Assembly (NCBI GenBank): GCA_023392535.1
Contig: JAEVYY010000026.1
Span: forward strand, 1 to 64,000
DNA from: Bacillota bacterium
GTDB lineage: Bacteria; Bacillota; Clostridia; Lachnospirales; Lachnospiraceae
Direction of reading: 5' to 3'
Length of the DNA stretch: 64,000 nucleotides
The notes under the pieces are model-generated. The model was not told the origin of the DNA, made no database searches, and worked only from the letters and a program-made list of their open reading frames with translations. Below are positions 7,732 to 16,826 of the stretch, piece by piece (position 1 is the first letter of the stretch; each line of letters opens with the position of its first letter). The position numbers and the translations under genes are program-made.

Positions 7732-9462
7732 TTAATTTTCTCCTTTCTGTTGTGATTCATAAACTTCGCGGTATATATTATTTGTTCTTAATAATTCTTC
7801 ATGCGCTGCAAATGCATTTATTTTACCATCGTCGATTACTAAAATACGATCTGCATCTTGTACGGATGAGATCCTCTGAGCTATGATTAACGTTGTCGTT
7901 TCACGTAATTGCTCCTTAAAGATTTTTCTGATATTTGCATCTGTAGCAGTGTCGACAGCACTAGTCGAATCATCCAGTATAAGTATTTTAGGTTTTTTTA
8001 ACAAAGCTCTTGCAATACATAATCTCTGTTTTTGTCCGCCGGATACATTCACACCACCTTGCCCCAGATCCGTCTCATATCCCTTTGGAAAAGACATGAT
8101 AAAATCGTGCGCCTGCGCTGCTTTACAAGCATCTACAATTTCTTCCTCGGTAGCAGATTCGTTTCCCCATTTTATATTTTCACTGATCGTCCCGGAAAAT
8201 AGAACATTTTTTTGTAGAACCATCGCTACTTCTTCTCTAAGATGCTTTAGTGTATATTCCTTTACATTATGATTACCAACAATTACCTCTCCTTTTAGAA
8301 CATCATATAATCTTGGAATTAATTGAACCAGCGTGGTCTTTGCGGATCCAGTACCTCCTATAATCCCAATCGTCTCTCCCGAATGGATCTGAAAATTTAT
8401 ATTTTCTAAAACTAGATTACCATCCTTTTTAGCATAACTAAATGATACATTTTTATATTCAACAGAGGCATTTTCCATTTCTACTGAACTATTCGGATTT
8501 TCATCCTTAACATCAATTTCTTCATCCAGTACTTCTACAATACGTGAAATAGATGCTCTTGAAATAACTAATATAACAAAAATCATACTTAACATCATAA
8601 GGGACATTAAAATTTGAGTTACATAGCTAATAAAACTGCTTAATTGTCCAATGGCTAGTTCGCCGCCAATTGCCATTCTGCCACCCAACCAAATGATAGC
8701 AACAATTGTTCCATACATTGTCAGTTGCATAATCGGCATGCTTAAGATAACTACTTTTTCTGCAAGGACTTGTGCTTTTCTAACACTATCTGCTGAGGCT
8801 TCAAATTTTTGCTTCTCGTACTTCTCTCTTACAAAAGCTTTCACCACTCTGATATTTACCAAATTCTCCTGAACAGAGGCATTCATACTATCATACTTAT
8901 TTAACATTTCTTGAAATCTTGGAAATGCTTTTCTAATAATAAAGATCAGACTGATTCCCAAAACAGGAACTGCAACCAAAAAAACCGTTGATAATTTTTG
9001 ACTGATTGTAAGCGTCATGATTAAAGCCCCAATCAGCATAAAAGGTGCTCTTATACCCATTCTTATAATCATCATGAACGCATTCTGCATATTGGTGACA
9101 TCCGTTGTGAGCCTGGTAACTAGGGAAGCCGTAGAAAATTTATCTACGTTAGCAAAGGAGAAATCCTGTACTTTCTCAAAAAGAGCCTTTCTTATATTTT
9201 TCGCAAATCCCATACCTGCTTTAGCCGCAAATTTTCCTCCAACAGCACCAAAAAACAAAGATAGTAGTGCCATACTTATCATAATAAATCCCAATTTCAC
9301 AGTATAAGTTATGCCACCATTTCCCTGTATTCCTTTATCAATAATTGCTGCCATTACAAATGGTATGAATACTTCCATAATAACTTCACCTAACATAATT
9401 ATTGGTGTTAAAATTGCATATTTCTTGTATTCACCCAGGTAGCCTGTTATTTTTCTTATCAT
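7732..9462 (-). CDS. ABC exporter, half-transporter with degenerate ATPase site
   Basis: The 576-residue protein has six membrane helices and an ATPase with Walker A GGTGSAKTT and signature VSGGQKQRLCIARALL. After Walker B the catalytic Glu is Asp (ILILDDSTSAVD), and the H-loop His is Gln (IAQRISSVQD). These two changes mark the non-hydrolysing site of heterodimeric exporters such as BmrC/BmrD and TM287/288. The ATG at 9462 has GGAG 5 nt upstream; the frame from 9489 starts with TTG and lacks a good site. It lies between the MarR gene and the partner half-transporter in one operon. Confidence 0.9.
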   Translation of the reverse strand: MIRKITGYLGEYKKYAILTPIIMLGEVIMEVFIPFVMAAIIDKGIQGNGGITYTVKLGFIMISMALLSLFFGAVGGKFAAKAGMGFAKNIRKALFEKVQDFSFANVDKFSTASLVTRLTTDVTNMQNAFMMIIRMGIRAPFMLIGALIMTLTISQKLSTVFLVAVPVLGISLIFIIRKAFPRFQEMLNKYDSMNASVQENLVNIRVVKAFVREKYEKQKFEASADSVRKAQVLAEKVVILSMPIMQLTMYGTIVAIIWLGGRMAIGGELAIGQLSSFISYVTQILMSLMMLSMIFVILVISRASISRIVEVLDEEIDVKDENPNSSVEMENASVEYKNVSFSYAKKDGNLVLENINFQIHSGETIGIIGGTGSAKTTLVQLIPRLYDVLKGEVIVGNHNVKEYTLKHLREEVAMVLQKNVLFSGTISENIKWGNESATEEEIVDACKAAQAHDFIMSFPKGYETDLGQGGVNVSGGQKQRLCIARALLKKPKILILDDSTSAVDTATDANIRKIFKEQLRETTTLIIAQRISSVQDADRILVIDDGKINAFAAHEELLRTNNIYREVYESQQKGEN

Positions 9463-9496
9463 TTTTACTCCATTCTGCCTAATAAGCAATTATCTT

Positions 9497-9937
9497 CTAT
9501 TTTTCTATGTCTTTGATATTATTTATCATAATTTCTATAATACGTTTGAATTCCTTCTGTTCTTCCTGGCTAAGTCCATGAACCAATATGGAGTCTGCTT
9601 CCTTACCTCTTTCATGCAACTGATTTTTTAGTTCAATTGCTTTATCAGCCACTTCTATTTTTTTATAACGTCCATCTTTTTTACAAATATTTCTAACAAT
9701 GAGTTCTTTTTCTTCCATTCTTTTTAAAATACCAGATACTGTGGGATTGGATAAGCCATACATTTTTTCAATATCTTTTTGATTGATCTCCTGCTTCTCA
9801 TTCTGTTTCTGGCGAAATAAAAAAAGCAGTATTTGACATTGGACGGCTGTAAGATTAAAACTTTCCAATTCTCTATTAAATTTTTTTTTCATTTCTAAGT
9901 GTAGACTTCTAAGTAGCCTGCTAATATCATTTTCCAT
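9497..9937 (-). CDS. MarR family transcriptional regulator
   Basis: The 146-residue protein has a winged helix-turn-helix (KDIEKMYGLSNPTVSGILKRMEEKELIVRN, then a wing with KDGRYKKIEV) between N- and C-terminal dimerisation helices. MarR proteins normally repress their own operon and are released by a small ligand. It is the first gene of the operon with the two exporter halves. A palindrome at 9960-9971 overlaps the predicted transcription start, which supports autorepression. The ATG at 9937 has GGAGATC upstream. Confidence 0.92.
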   Translation of the reverse strand: MENDISRLLRSLHLEMKKKFNRELESFNLTAVQCQILLFLFRQKQNEKQEINQKDIEKMYGLSNPTVSGILKRMEEKELIVRNICKKDGRYKKIEVADKAIELKNQLHERGKEADSILVHGLSQEEQKEFKRIIEIMINNIKDIEK

Positions 9938-9959
9938 AAAAGATCTCCATTTAATATAA

Positions 9960-9971
9960 ATAGCATGCTAT
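9960..9971. promoter_or_regulatory. Candidate MarR operator
   Basis: ATAGCATGCTAT is a perfect 12-bp palindrome lying just downstream of the -10 box, about 20 bp before the marR start. A near copy, TAGCCTGCTA (9914-9923), lies inside the first codons of the gene. Position and symmetry fit a MarR dimer site. Confidence 0.6.
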
Positions 9972-9973
9972 GT

Positions 9974-10002
9974 ATTCTATAATAATTGCAATTATTTATC
10001 AA
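9974..10002 (-). promoter_or_regulatory. Promoter of the marR-exporter operon
   Basis: Minus-strand TTGATA (9997-10002), 17-nt spacer, TAGAAT (9974-9979). The downstream palindrome would cover the start of transcription. Confidence 0.65.
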
Positions 10003-10095
10003 GTAAAATTTTTATAAACAATATTTATTTCATTATTACCTATTTTTAGCAAATCTATCTTAAATTTTTTACTTATTGCCTTAGCATAAAAGAGA

Positions 10096-10125
10096 TGGAC
10101 TATTCTTTCTCGGATATGGTATACT
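10096..10125 (+). promoter_or_regulatory. Possible promoter of the ABC-F gene
   Basis: TGGACT (10096-10101), 18-nt spacer and TATACT (10120-10125), with an extended -10 TG two bases before it. It is about 45 nt upstream of the start codon. Confidence 0.45.
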
Positions 10126-10171
10126 GCTGATGTTTGAATTTACATGTTAATTTTTTTTACAAGGAGTTTTT

Positions 10172-11725
10172 ATGAGTATATTAAATGTTGAAGATTTATC
10201 ACATGGCTTTGGTGACAGAGCCATTTTTAAAAATGTTTCTTTCCGTCTTCTCAAGGGAGAACATATCGGATTAATCGGGGCCAATGGAGAAGGAAAATCT
10301 ACTTTCATGAATATTATTACTGGTAAATTAATGCCTGATGAAGGGAATATTGAATGGTCAAAAAATGTCAGGGTTGGATATCTGGATCAGCATACTGCTT
10401 TAGAAAAAGGGATGACTATTCGTACTGTACTATCTTCCGCTTTTGATTTTTTATACGAACTTGAAATACGGATGAATGATATTTGTGACAAATTAGGATA
10501 TGCTGAGCCAGATGAAATGGATACCCTGATGGAGGAACTCGGAACCATCCAGGATCTTCTTACGATGCATGACTTTTATATGATCGATTCTAAAGTGGAA
10601 GAAATAGGACGTGCACTTGGTTTACAGGACATTGGTCTTGATAAAGATGTCACTGATCTAAGTGGTGGACAACGCACAAAAGTATTACTTGGAAAGCTAT
10701 TATTGGAAAAACCAGATATTTTATTATTGGATGAGCCTACTAACTATTTAGATGTGGAACATATTGAATGGCTTAAAAGATATTTGAATGAATATGAAAA
10801 TGCCTTTATTCTTATATCACATGATATTCCATTTTTAAATAGTGTAATAAATCTTATTTATCATATGGATAATCAAGAACTGAATCGTTATGTCGGTGAC
10901 TATCACAAATTTGAGGAAGTCTATGCCATGAAGAAGTCCCAGTTGGAAGCTGCATTTATGAAACAGCAAAAAGAAATATCAGATCTTAAAGATTTTGTTG
11001 CACGCAACAAAGCACGCGTAGCAACAAGGAATATGGCAATGTCTCGTCAAAAAAAATTAGATAAAATGGACGTGATCGAACTAGCATCTGAAAAGCCGAA
11101 ACCAGAATTTCAATTTAAGGCAGCAAGAACTCCTGGACGATATATTTTTCAGACTTCCGATCTTGTGATTGGTTATCATGAGCCATTATCCTCTCCTCTA
11201 AATCTGGAGATGGAACGCGGTCAAAAAATTGCTCTTATAGGAGCCAATGGTATTGGTAAGACTACCTTACTAAAAAGTATTTTAGGACTTTTAAAACCTT
11301 TAGAAGGCTCGGTAGAGCTTGGTGACTATCTATATATTGGGTACTTTGAGCAAGAAATGGATCAATCTGTCAAAACTACTTGTCTTGAAGAAATATGGAA
11401 TGAATTTCCATCCTATACGCAATATGAAGTTCGTTCTGCACTTGCGAAATGTGGATTGACAACAAAACATATCGAAAGCTTAGTCCGCGTACTGAGCGGC
11501 GGAGAACAAGCCAAAGTTCGTTTATGTAAATTAATGAATCGTGAAACAAACATCCTGTTATTGGACGAACCTACCAATCATTTAGATATTGATGCAAAAG
11601 AGGAATTAAAAAGAGCCCTCAAAGAATATAAGGGCAGTATACTTATGGTATGCCACGAACCTGAATTCTATGAAGGCCTTGTAACTGATGTATGGGATTG
11701 CAGTAAATGGACCACCAAAATTTAA
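10172..11725 (+). CDS. ABC-F family ATPase (YfmM-like)
   Basis: The 517-residue soluble protein has two ATPase domains and no membrane segments. Site 1 has GANGEGKST, LSGGQRTKVLLGK and LLLDEPTNYLD; site 2 has GANGIGKTT, LSGGEQAKVRLCK and LLLDEPTNHLD. The domains are joined by a charged helical linker (about residues 245-300), the part that reaches into the ribosome in ABC-F factors. Overall it resembles Bacillus YfmM. ABC-F proteins act on ribosomes as translation factors or antibiotic-protection factors; which applies here cannot be told. The start has AAGGAG. It is transcribed alone, towards the origin and thus against replication. Confidence 0.9.
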   Translation: MSILNVEDLSHGFGDRAIFKNVSFRLLKGEHIGLIGANGEGKSTFMNIITGKLMPDEGNIEWSKNVRVGYLDQHTALEKGMTIRTVLSSAFDFLYELEIRMNDICDKLGYAEPDEMDTLMEELGTIQDLLTMHDFYMIDSKVEEIGRALGLQDIGLDKDVTDLSGGQRTKVLLGKLLLEKPDILLLDEPTNYLDVEHIEWLKRYLNEYENAFILISHDIPFLNSVINLIYHMDNQELNRYVGDYHKFEEVYAMKKSQLEAAFMKQQKEISDLKDFVARNKARVATRNMAMSRQKKLDKMDVIELASEKPKPEFQFKAARTPGRYIFQTSDLVIGYHEPLSSPLNLEMERGQKIALIGANGIGKTTLLKSILGLLKPLEGSVELGDYLYIGYFEQEMDQSVKTTCLEEIWNEFPSYTQYEVRSALAKCGLTTKHIESLVRVLSGGEQAKVRLCKLMNRETNILLLDEPTNHLDIDAKEELKRALKEYKGSILMVCHEPEFYEGLVTDVWDCSKWTTKI

Positions 11726-11735
11726 ACATCTTTCT

Positions 11736-11776
11736 AATGCATTATTATGAAATGTTGCCTTAAATAATAATGCATT
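11736..11776. repeat. 13-bp perfect inverted repeat after the ABC-F gene
   Basis: Two 13-base arms (11736-11748 and 11764-11776) separated by 15 nt form a hairpin between convergent genes. There is no clear T-run, and the stem is AT-rich, so termination is plausible but not certain. Confidence 0.5.
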
Positions 11777-11799
11777 GGTTTCCCTTCTAGTCACCTTTC

Positions 11800-12288
11800 T
11801 TAATTAAAAAACTTACAGGTATAATCATGCATCAAAAACATCTTTTTATATAAAAATGGATTCATGTACTGCTCCCATTTCACCAAATCCTCTAAATAAT
11901 AGCTTTCATCTGTCAAAAGAATAATTAATTGTGATCTTGCCTGATATAATTTTAACTGTACCGCTAATTCCTCTATTTTTTTCTTATTCGGTTTCGTATT
12001 ATACGCTTTAAAATATGATCCTAGCTGAATGAGTGGCATCGGCACAATTTTATGGTTTATCTCATCATCACTAATCCATTCAACCACGTTTAATCTGGCA
12101 TTTTGAAAAATTGTATGATGCTGCTTTAGTGCAGTTACAATCTCTTTGCTCATAGCACTTATTTCTTCTTTAGATAAGTTGAAATCAAATACAAAAGTCC
12201 ATTCCATATTTTCCTTATTCACATTACAAGGTGCATGCAGCACTTTTTCAACTGCTTTATTTAATTGTAACTTTTGTACTGATGTCAT
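11800..12288 (-). CDS. Uncharacterised protein, 162 aa
   Basis: I do not recognise a family. There is no signal peptide or membrane segment. The alternating pattern (WTFVFDFNLS, then a helix, ARLNVVEW, and SQLIILLTDESYYL) resembles the strand-helix order of von Willebrand A-type folds, but the metal-binding DxSxS motif is missing, so this is a guess. The ATG at 12288 has AAAGG upstream. It lies 30 bp downstream of exoA in the same direction and may be cotranscribed with it. Confidence 0.6.
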   Translation of the reverse strand: MTSVQKLQLNKAVEKVLHAPCNVNKENMEWTFVFDFNLSKEEISAMSKEIVTALKQHHTIFQNARLNVVEWISDDEINHKIVPMPLIQLGSYFKAYNTKPNKKKIEELAVQLKLYQARSQLIILLTDESYYLEDLVKWEQYMNPFLYKKMFLMHDYTCKFFN

Positions 12289-12318
12289 ATAATAAAACCT
12301 TTCTTATCGGATTTTTTA

Positions 12319-13074
12319 TCACAAACAAATATTCAATTCAACAGGGCAATGGTCCGATCCCAAAATCTGTGTATGAATCTTAGCATCCTCTAATTGATTT
12401 CTTAAACCTTCAGATGTCAAAAAATAATCGATTCTCCAACCTGCATTTTTTTCTCTGGAACGAAACATATAAGACCACCAGGAATAAATACCTGACTGCT
12501 CCGGATAAAAATATCGAAAAGTGTCAATAAATCCTGCTTCCAGCAATGCACTGAATTTCTGTCTTTCTTCCTTTGTAAAACCTGCACTTTTTTGATTCGT
12601 CTTTGGATTCTTTAAGTCAATTTCCTGATGAGCAACATTCATATCACCACATACAATGACAGGCTTCTTTTCTTCCAAACATTTCAGATATTTTTTAAAA
12701 TCTTCTTCCCATATCATACGGTAATCCAAACGTTCTAATTCTCTCTTTGAATTCGGTGTGTATACGGTAACCAAATAATAGGTATCAAATTCTAACGTAA
12801 TTAATCTTCCTTCACTATCATGTTCTTCAATTCCCATGCCATTTCTAACTGATATCGGTTCTTTCCTCGAAAATACTGCTGTTCCTGAATAACCTTTTTT
12901 ATTAGCAAAATTCCAATATTGATAATATCCTTTCAGATTAAGTTCTAATTGTCCTTCCTGCATCTTGCTTTCCTGAATGCAGAAAATATCTGCATTGATT
13001 TCCTTAAAAAATTCTTCGAATCCTTTTTGTACGCATGCCCTTAAGCCATTTACGTTCCAAGATATTAATCTCAT
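12319..13074 (-). CDS. exoA: Exodeoxyribonuclease III / AP endonuclease
   Basis: The 251-residue enzyme shows the ExoIII signatures MRLISWNVNGLRA, CIQESK (metal-binding Glu), CGDMNVAH and the C-terminal GSDHCPVELN with catalytic His. It cuts DNA at abasic sites in base-excision repair and has 3'-phosphatase or exonuclease activity. Length matches the ExoA/Xth family. Its start overlaps the end of the upstream acetyltransferase gene by 4 bp, so the two are translationally linked, though no functional tie is known. Confidence 0.93.
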   Translation of the reverse strand: MRLISWNVNGLRACVQKGFEEFFKEINADIFCIQESKMQEGQLELNLKGYYQYWNFANKKGYSGTAVFSRKEPISVRNGMGIEEHDSEGRLITLEFDTYYLVTVYTPNSKRELERLDYRMIWEEDFKKYLKCLEEKKPVIVCGDMNVAHQEIDLKNPKTNQKSAGFTKEERQKFSALLEAGFIDTFRYFYPEQSGIYSWWSYMFRSREKNAGWRIDYFLTSEGLRNQLEDAKIHTQILGSDHCPVELNICL

Positions 13075-13715
13075 TTCGTATTTATCCTTTTCTTAATTTC
13101 AAACATTTTATCAATCACTTCATCGTCCAATTCTGTATGGAATAAATTAAAGTTCTGTCTAATTACCTCATCATCAAAATCCCACCATTTAAGTTCTAAT
13201 AATCGTTCAATCATAGCATTTTCTACTCTCATCCGTATCATTCTAGCTGGATTTCCTGCAACAATGGCATAGGGTGGAACATCTTTAGTGACAACTGAGG
13301 ACGCACCGATAATTGCTCCTGTTCCAACATGTACGCCTCTTAATATGACCGCACCAGTGCCAATCCAAACATCATTCCCTACTATGCATGACTCCTGGCG
13401 CGATTTCCAATTACTATCTCCACCTAGATGAAATTTAGGATAAACAAGGAAACTGTGCGTCGTTATTTTATCCATATCATGATTATTTCCACCTATACTT
13501 ACATTCCATGATATAGAGTTGAATTTTCCAATTTCAGCGCCCTTTATTGTTACATTATGACCTGTATAACTATATCTTCCCATGGAAGAATAAATGATAT
13601 GATTAAATCGATCCAATTGTACATTGTCGTCTATTTGGCTATTTATTATCTTTGTATAATCACCAATGACAACTTGCTTTCCTACTATACTATCTGTTAC
13701 CTCATATAGATCCAT
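13071..13715 (-). CDS. Left-handed beta-helix acyltransferase (CatB/Vat-like)
   Basis: The 214-residue protein is built from hexapeptide repeats (for example WIGTGAVILRGVHVGTGAIIGASSVVTKDV), ending with YAIVAGNPARMIRMR. The loop GGNNHDMDKITTHSF carries the catalytic-type histidine seen in xenobiotic acetyltransferases. The fold uses acetyl-CoA; the acceptor could be a sugar or an antibiotic (chloramphenicol or streptogramin class) but cannot be decided from sequence. The start has GGGAGA upstream. The gene overlaps exoA by 4 bp. Confidence 0.85.
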   Translation of the reverse strand: MDLYEVTDSIVGKQVVIGDYTKIINSQIDDNVQLDRFNHIIYSSMGRYSYTGHNVTIKGAEIGKFNSISWNVSIGGNNHDMDKITTHSFLVYPKFHLGGDSNWKSRQESCIVGNDVWIGTGAVILRGVHVGTGAIIGASSVVTKDVPPYAIVAGNPARMIRMRVENAMIERLLELKWWDFDDEVIRQNFNLFHTELDDEVIDKMFEIKKRINTK

Positions 13716-13782
13716 TAAAATCTCCCTTCTGAATAATAATAGTTACAATTTTTTTATCATTAATTTAAAACACCATATACAA

Positions 13783-13817
13783 AAGAGATCCTTTTAAAAT
13801 TCTTTATCGGATCTCTT
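13783..13817 (-). terminator. Terminator of xpt
   Basis: AAGAGATCC (13783-13791) and GGATCTCTT (13809-13817) form a 9-bp stem just after the xpt stop. On the minus strand it ends in TCTTTTGT, a short T-run. Confidence 0.6.
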
Positions 13818-13823
13818 CTAAAA

Positions 13824-14399
13824 TTAATTTTTATCCAATTCAATTTCCCCAGGCTTCAATTTTTTTATTTTAACTTGAGAATATACATTTGCACCACATT
13901 CTTTTACCTTCTGACGTCCATCCTGAAAAGTCTTCTCTATTAAGATACCAACACCTGCAATTGTTGCATGTGCCATACGAACCAAACGAATTGCACCTGC
14001 TGCCGCTTCTCCATAAGCTAAAAAATCATCAATAATTAATACATGGTCATTCTCATCTAAAAAACCCTTTGACATTGTTAATTCGTAAGAAGTATCTTTT
14101 GTGAAGGAAGCAACTACTGTTTGATATAAATCTTTATACAATACTTTGGAAGGTTGTTTTTTCAATATAATTAGTTCCACACCTAATTCTTTAGCCGTAA
14201 GTAAAGCTGGTGCAATACCTGAACTTTCGATCGTAACGACTTTTGTAATACCCGCATTTTTAAAATGTTCTGCAAAATCCTTTGCAATAGAATCCATCAA
14301 AACTGGATCCACCTGATGATTTATAAAACCATCCACTCTTATTACATTTTCATTTTCTGCAATGCCCTCGGCCAATACTCTTTCTTCCAGCAATTTCAT
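13824..14399 (-). CDS. xpt: Xanthine phosphoribosyltransferase
   Basis: The 191-residue enzyme begins MKLLEERVLAEG and contains the PRPP-binding motif VLIIDDFLAYGEAA; length and motifs match Xpt of Firmicutes. It converts xanthine and PRPP to XMP in purine salvage. The ATG at 14399 has AAGGAGA 8 nt upstream; the longer frame from 14471 was rejected. In Bacillus xpt is controlled by a guanine riboswitch, but here only 72 bp separate it from the upstream gene, too little for a full purine aptamer plus expression platform. Confidence 0.93.
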   Translation of the reverse strand: MKLLEERVLAEGIAENENVIRVDGFINHQVDPVLMDSIAKDFAEHFKNAGITKVVTIESSGIAPALLTAKELGVELIILKKQPSKVLYKDLYQTVVASFTKDTSYELTMSKGFLDENDHVLIIDDFLAYGEAAAGAIRLVRMAHATIAGVGILIEKTFQDGRQKVKECGANVYSQVKIKKLKPGEIELDKN

Positions 14400-14471
14400 A
14401 AGTACAGTCTCCTTCGAACTAATTTTTATGATCTTAAACAATAGTATATACTTTTTCCGACAATTAGCCAA

Positions 14472-15227
14472 TCATTTCTGCATGTTTCGTTCATATAAAA
14501 TGTGATTACTCTTTTTTCCAACCCGTATGACAGTATCCAGATAGGTTAAAATATTTAGTGCAGTCTGCGCATTCTTTTTTGTCAATTTTGTTACCTTCCT
14601 ATAATCTTCTGAAGTAAATTGTATAGGAAGTTCTGCGGGTATAAATATCGAATATTCTTGTATTGAGTTTATTGATATATCTTTTTCTATCGCAATGGGT
14701 ATTCGATCAAATCTCGTAGAACCTTTTTTCTTATCTTTACTCCAGCCATTCAGAATTCGATACTCTTCCACATCAATCAAAAGCAATCGAAGATGAAAGT
14801 GTGGATCTCTCAGATACATTTTTATTTTGTATAACTCATAAAAGACCTGATAGATTGTACCATATTTCGGAGATTTTCTTTTTTTTGTTATTTCACCTGT
14901 ATTTTCCTCTATCCATATAAGCCACTTTAAAGCTGGAATTGGATAACAAACCGTAACCTCATACTTTGGTAAAAACACGTCTAATTTTCTTCGTAGTAAG
15001 TTGAAATTTGCTGTCTGAATTTCGATAATCTCCCCTTCATACAGAATATCAGCTATATATCCCTCACATCTTTGCTCATGGTATTGTTCTTTCGGTAACA
15101 AATAATTCTTAAGTACCGCATGAACCGTTTTTTCACTTAATGTTCCTATTCCGAGACGTTCTCGATCCTGTACCATTATTTTTTTACATGATTTTTCAAA
15201 GAGTATTCTATCCTCTATCGTGACCAC
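14472..15227 (-). CDS. Uncharacterised protein with PD-(D/E)XK-like motif and C-terminal helix-turn-helix-like region
   Basis: The 251-residue soluble protein is not in a family I can name. Residues about 55-71 (EGYIADILYEGEIIEIQ) give D60 and E69-x-Q71, which matches the D-(x)n-E-x-Q variant of the PD-(D/E)XK nuclease core, preceded by a helix with conserved-type Glu/His (E32, H36). The last 60 residues (TSEDYRKVTKLTKKNAQTAL...) look like a winged helix. Start is GTG at 15227 with AGGAGC upstream, located inside the end of the previous gene. No partner methylase is nearby. Nuclease activity is inference. Confidence 0.65.
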   Translation of the reverse strand: MVTIEDRILFEKSCKKIMVQDRERLGIGTLSEKTVHAVLKNYLLPKEQYHEQRCEGYIADILYEGEIIEIQTANFNLLRRKLDVFLPKYEVTVCYPIPALKWLIWIEENTGEITKKRKSPKYGTIYQVFYELYKIKMYLRDPHFHLRLLLIDVEEYRILNGWSKDKKKGSTRFDRIPIAIEKDISINSIQEYSIFIPAELPIQFTSEDYRKVTKLTKKNAQTALNILTYLDTVIRVGKKSNHILYERNMQK

Positions 15228-15230
15228 TGT

Positions 15231-16805
15231 CTATGCTCCTACTGCCTGTTTTACAGATTCCTTCTCATAAGCCTTTCCTGCTACATAACGGGATAGATTA
15301 AAAGAACGAAAATTCATTTTCTTATAATTTTCTTCAATCTGTTTAAAATAATAATTCTTATCCTCGATTTCATAGTCCATAATATTACTATCTTTTGACT
15401 TTGAATATTTTATTAAAATAGGTGCAGCATCTGATGATAATCGATACAAGTAATTAGAATCATAATATCGTGTTAATTCCATTTTATTTACATCAATAGT
15501 CTCTACATTTACTTTTGCAATCCAGTAATCCGGCCTGCTATAAGCAAGACATAGATATAACAACGTTACAACAATCATGCTATACCGGAATATGGAAAAT
15601 GACTGTTTGTAAATGTAAATAAGAATTCCAATCATAATTAAACATATTACAAGAAGCGCCCACAATACGAATATCCTTAAAAAAGTCAAATGATAAACAT
15701 TGATGTAAAGTAGCATTCTATACGCACTTGAAGCAATTAAAATAAAAGTACACAATGATATAAATGTCAAATTTATCTTTAATATCTTATTATCTTTAAA
15801 AAAGGATAAACAAATAAGTACCAACATCTGATTGATCAGGGAAACACCGAGTAATTGAAAAAATCCTTCTCTGGCATAATCTGCATAAGAATAGCCTATA
15901 GGCAATTGCATCTGCCTCAAAAACAGACCCATTATCTGTACAATACAAAATATGAAATAGATTAGTGACAACATAAATGTAAAGGTAATCGCTATAATAG
16001 GTTCTTGCTGTCTTTTATGAATTAATTCTTCATTTATCTTTTTTTTAGCTAGTGCGGAAAGGATACAAAATGAAGTAAAAAAAATAAAAATTGATAAAAA
16101 TAGGATTCCAAATAGATTTTCAGGTATTACAATTCCCTCCAGTACCTGAATAATATAATTACCAAATATTCTATCAGCACTGATCAATAGTGCCAAAATC
16201 ACTATCAATAAGGGAAAAGCAACACCAAGACCAATTGCTATATTTCTAAAATTCCTTTTCCATATTTTATTTTCTTCATTCTTGTTTTCTCTTCTATACT
16301 CTTTACCATAGCTAAAAGGTGTACCAAGTGCAGCAAGTATTTCGACCAGTAAACTGCCAATTACAAATAAATATTTTTCAAAATTCCATCCTTTATCCTC
16401 ATAAAAAAGATGTAACATGAAAATAATCATCAGTGAAAATATTCCTAAGTAACTCATTACGATAATCTTACTATCATCTGTTAAGAACAAAGAAAAAGCC
16501 AATACTGTTATACTTACTATATAGAAGATGTTATCTTTTCGAATAGCAACTTCTAATTTTCTAATACATAGAAAAATATAAATAAAAGTTCCTATCACAA
16601 AGACAGGTGCCATGATTCCCGATGCATTTTTATATAAACAAAATGTACTAAAAATAGCATAAATTGTTGCTGCTATAATAAAAAAAGGGTATTGTTTTTT
16701 CATGATTCCTTCTTCTTTAGAAACGATATTAACTTTTTGGGGAATCTTTCTTTTAGCTAGATCATATTCCGCATAAGTCTGATTTATTTTATTATTTTGA
16801 TCCAT
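15231..16805 (-). CDS. Multi-pass membrane protein, DUF4173/DUF4153-like
   Basis: The 524-residue protein has about a dozen membrane helices and a C-terminal extracellular or cytoplasmic stretch after residue 440 that is hydrophilic and rich in Tyr and Asn. The pattern fits the DUF4173 family found in Firmicutes, whose function is not established. It is immediately upstream of the nuclease-fold candidate, whose ribosome-binding site lies inside it, and downstream of an XRE regulator and a DUF2975 protein, which often travel together with such proteins. The ATG has GGAGG 9 nt upstream. Confidence 0.7.
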   Translation of the reverse strand: MDQNNKINQTYAEYDLAKRKIPQKVNIVSKEEGIMKKQYPFFIIAATIYAIFSTFCLYKNASGIMAPVFVIGTFIYIFLCIRKLEVAIRKDNIFYIVSITVLAFSLFLTDDSKIIVMSYLGIFSLMIIFMLHLFYEDKGWNFEKYLFVIGSLLVEILAALGTPFSYGKEYRRENKNEENKIWKRNFRNIAIGLGVAFPLLIVILALLISADRIFGNYIIQVLEGIVIPENLFGILFLSIFIFFTSFCILSALAKKKINEELIHKRQQEPIIAITFTFMLSLIYFIFCIVQIMGLFLRQMQLPIGYSYADYAREGFFQLLGVSLINQMLVLICLSFFKDNKILKINLTFISLCTFILIASSAYRMLLYINVYHLTFLRIFVLWALLVICLIMIGILIYIYKQSFSIFRYSMIVVTLLYLCLAYSRPDYWIAKVNVETIDVNKMELTRYYDSNYLYRLSSDAAPILIKYSKSKDSNIMDYEIEDKNYYFKQIEENYKKMNFRSFNLSRYVAGKAYEKESVKQAVGA

Positions 16806-16826
16806 TTAATATTACCTCCACATTAT

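Noticed and set aside
14400..14471. Purine riboswitch before xpt
   Set aside because: Only 72 bp to the upstream gene and no recognisable three-way junction.
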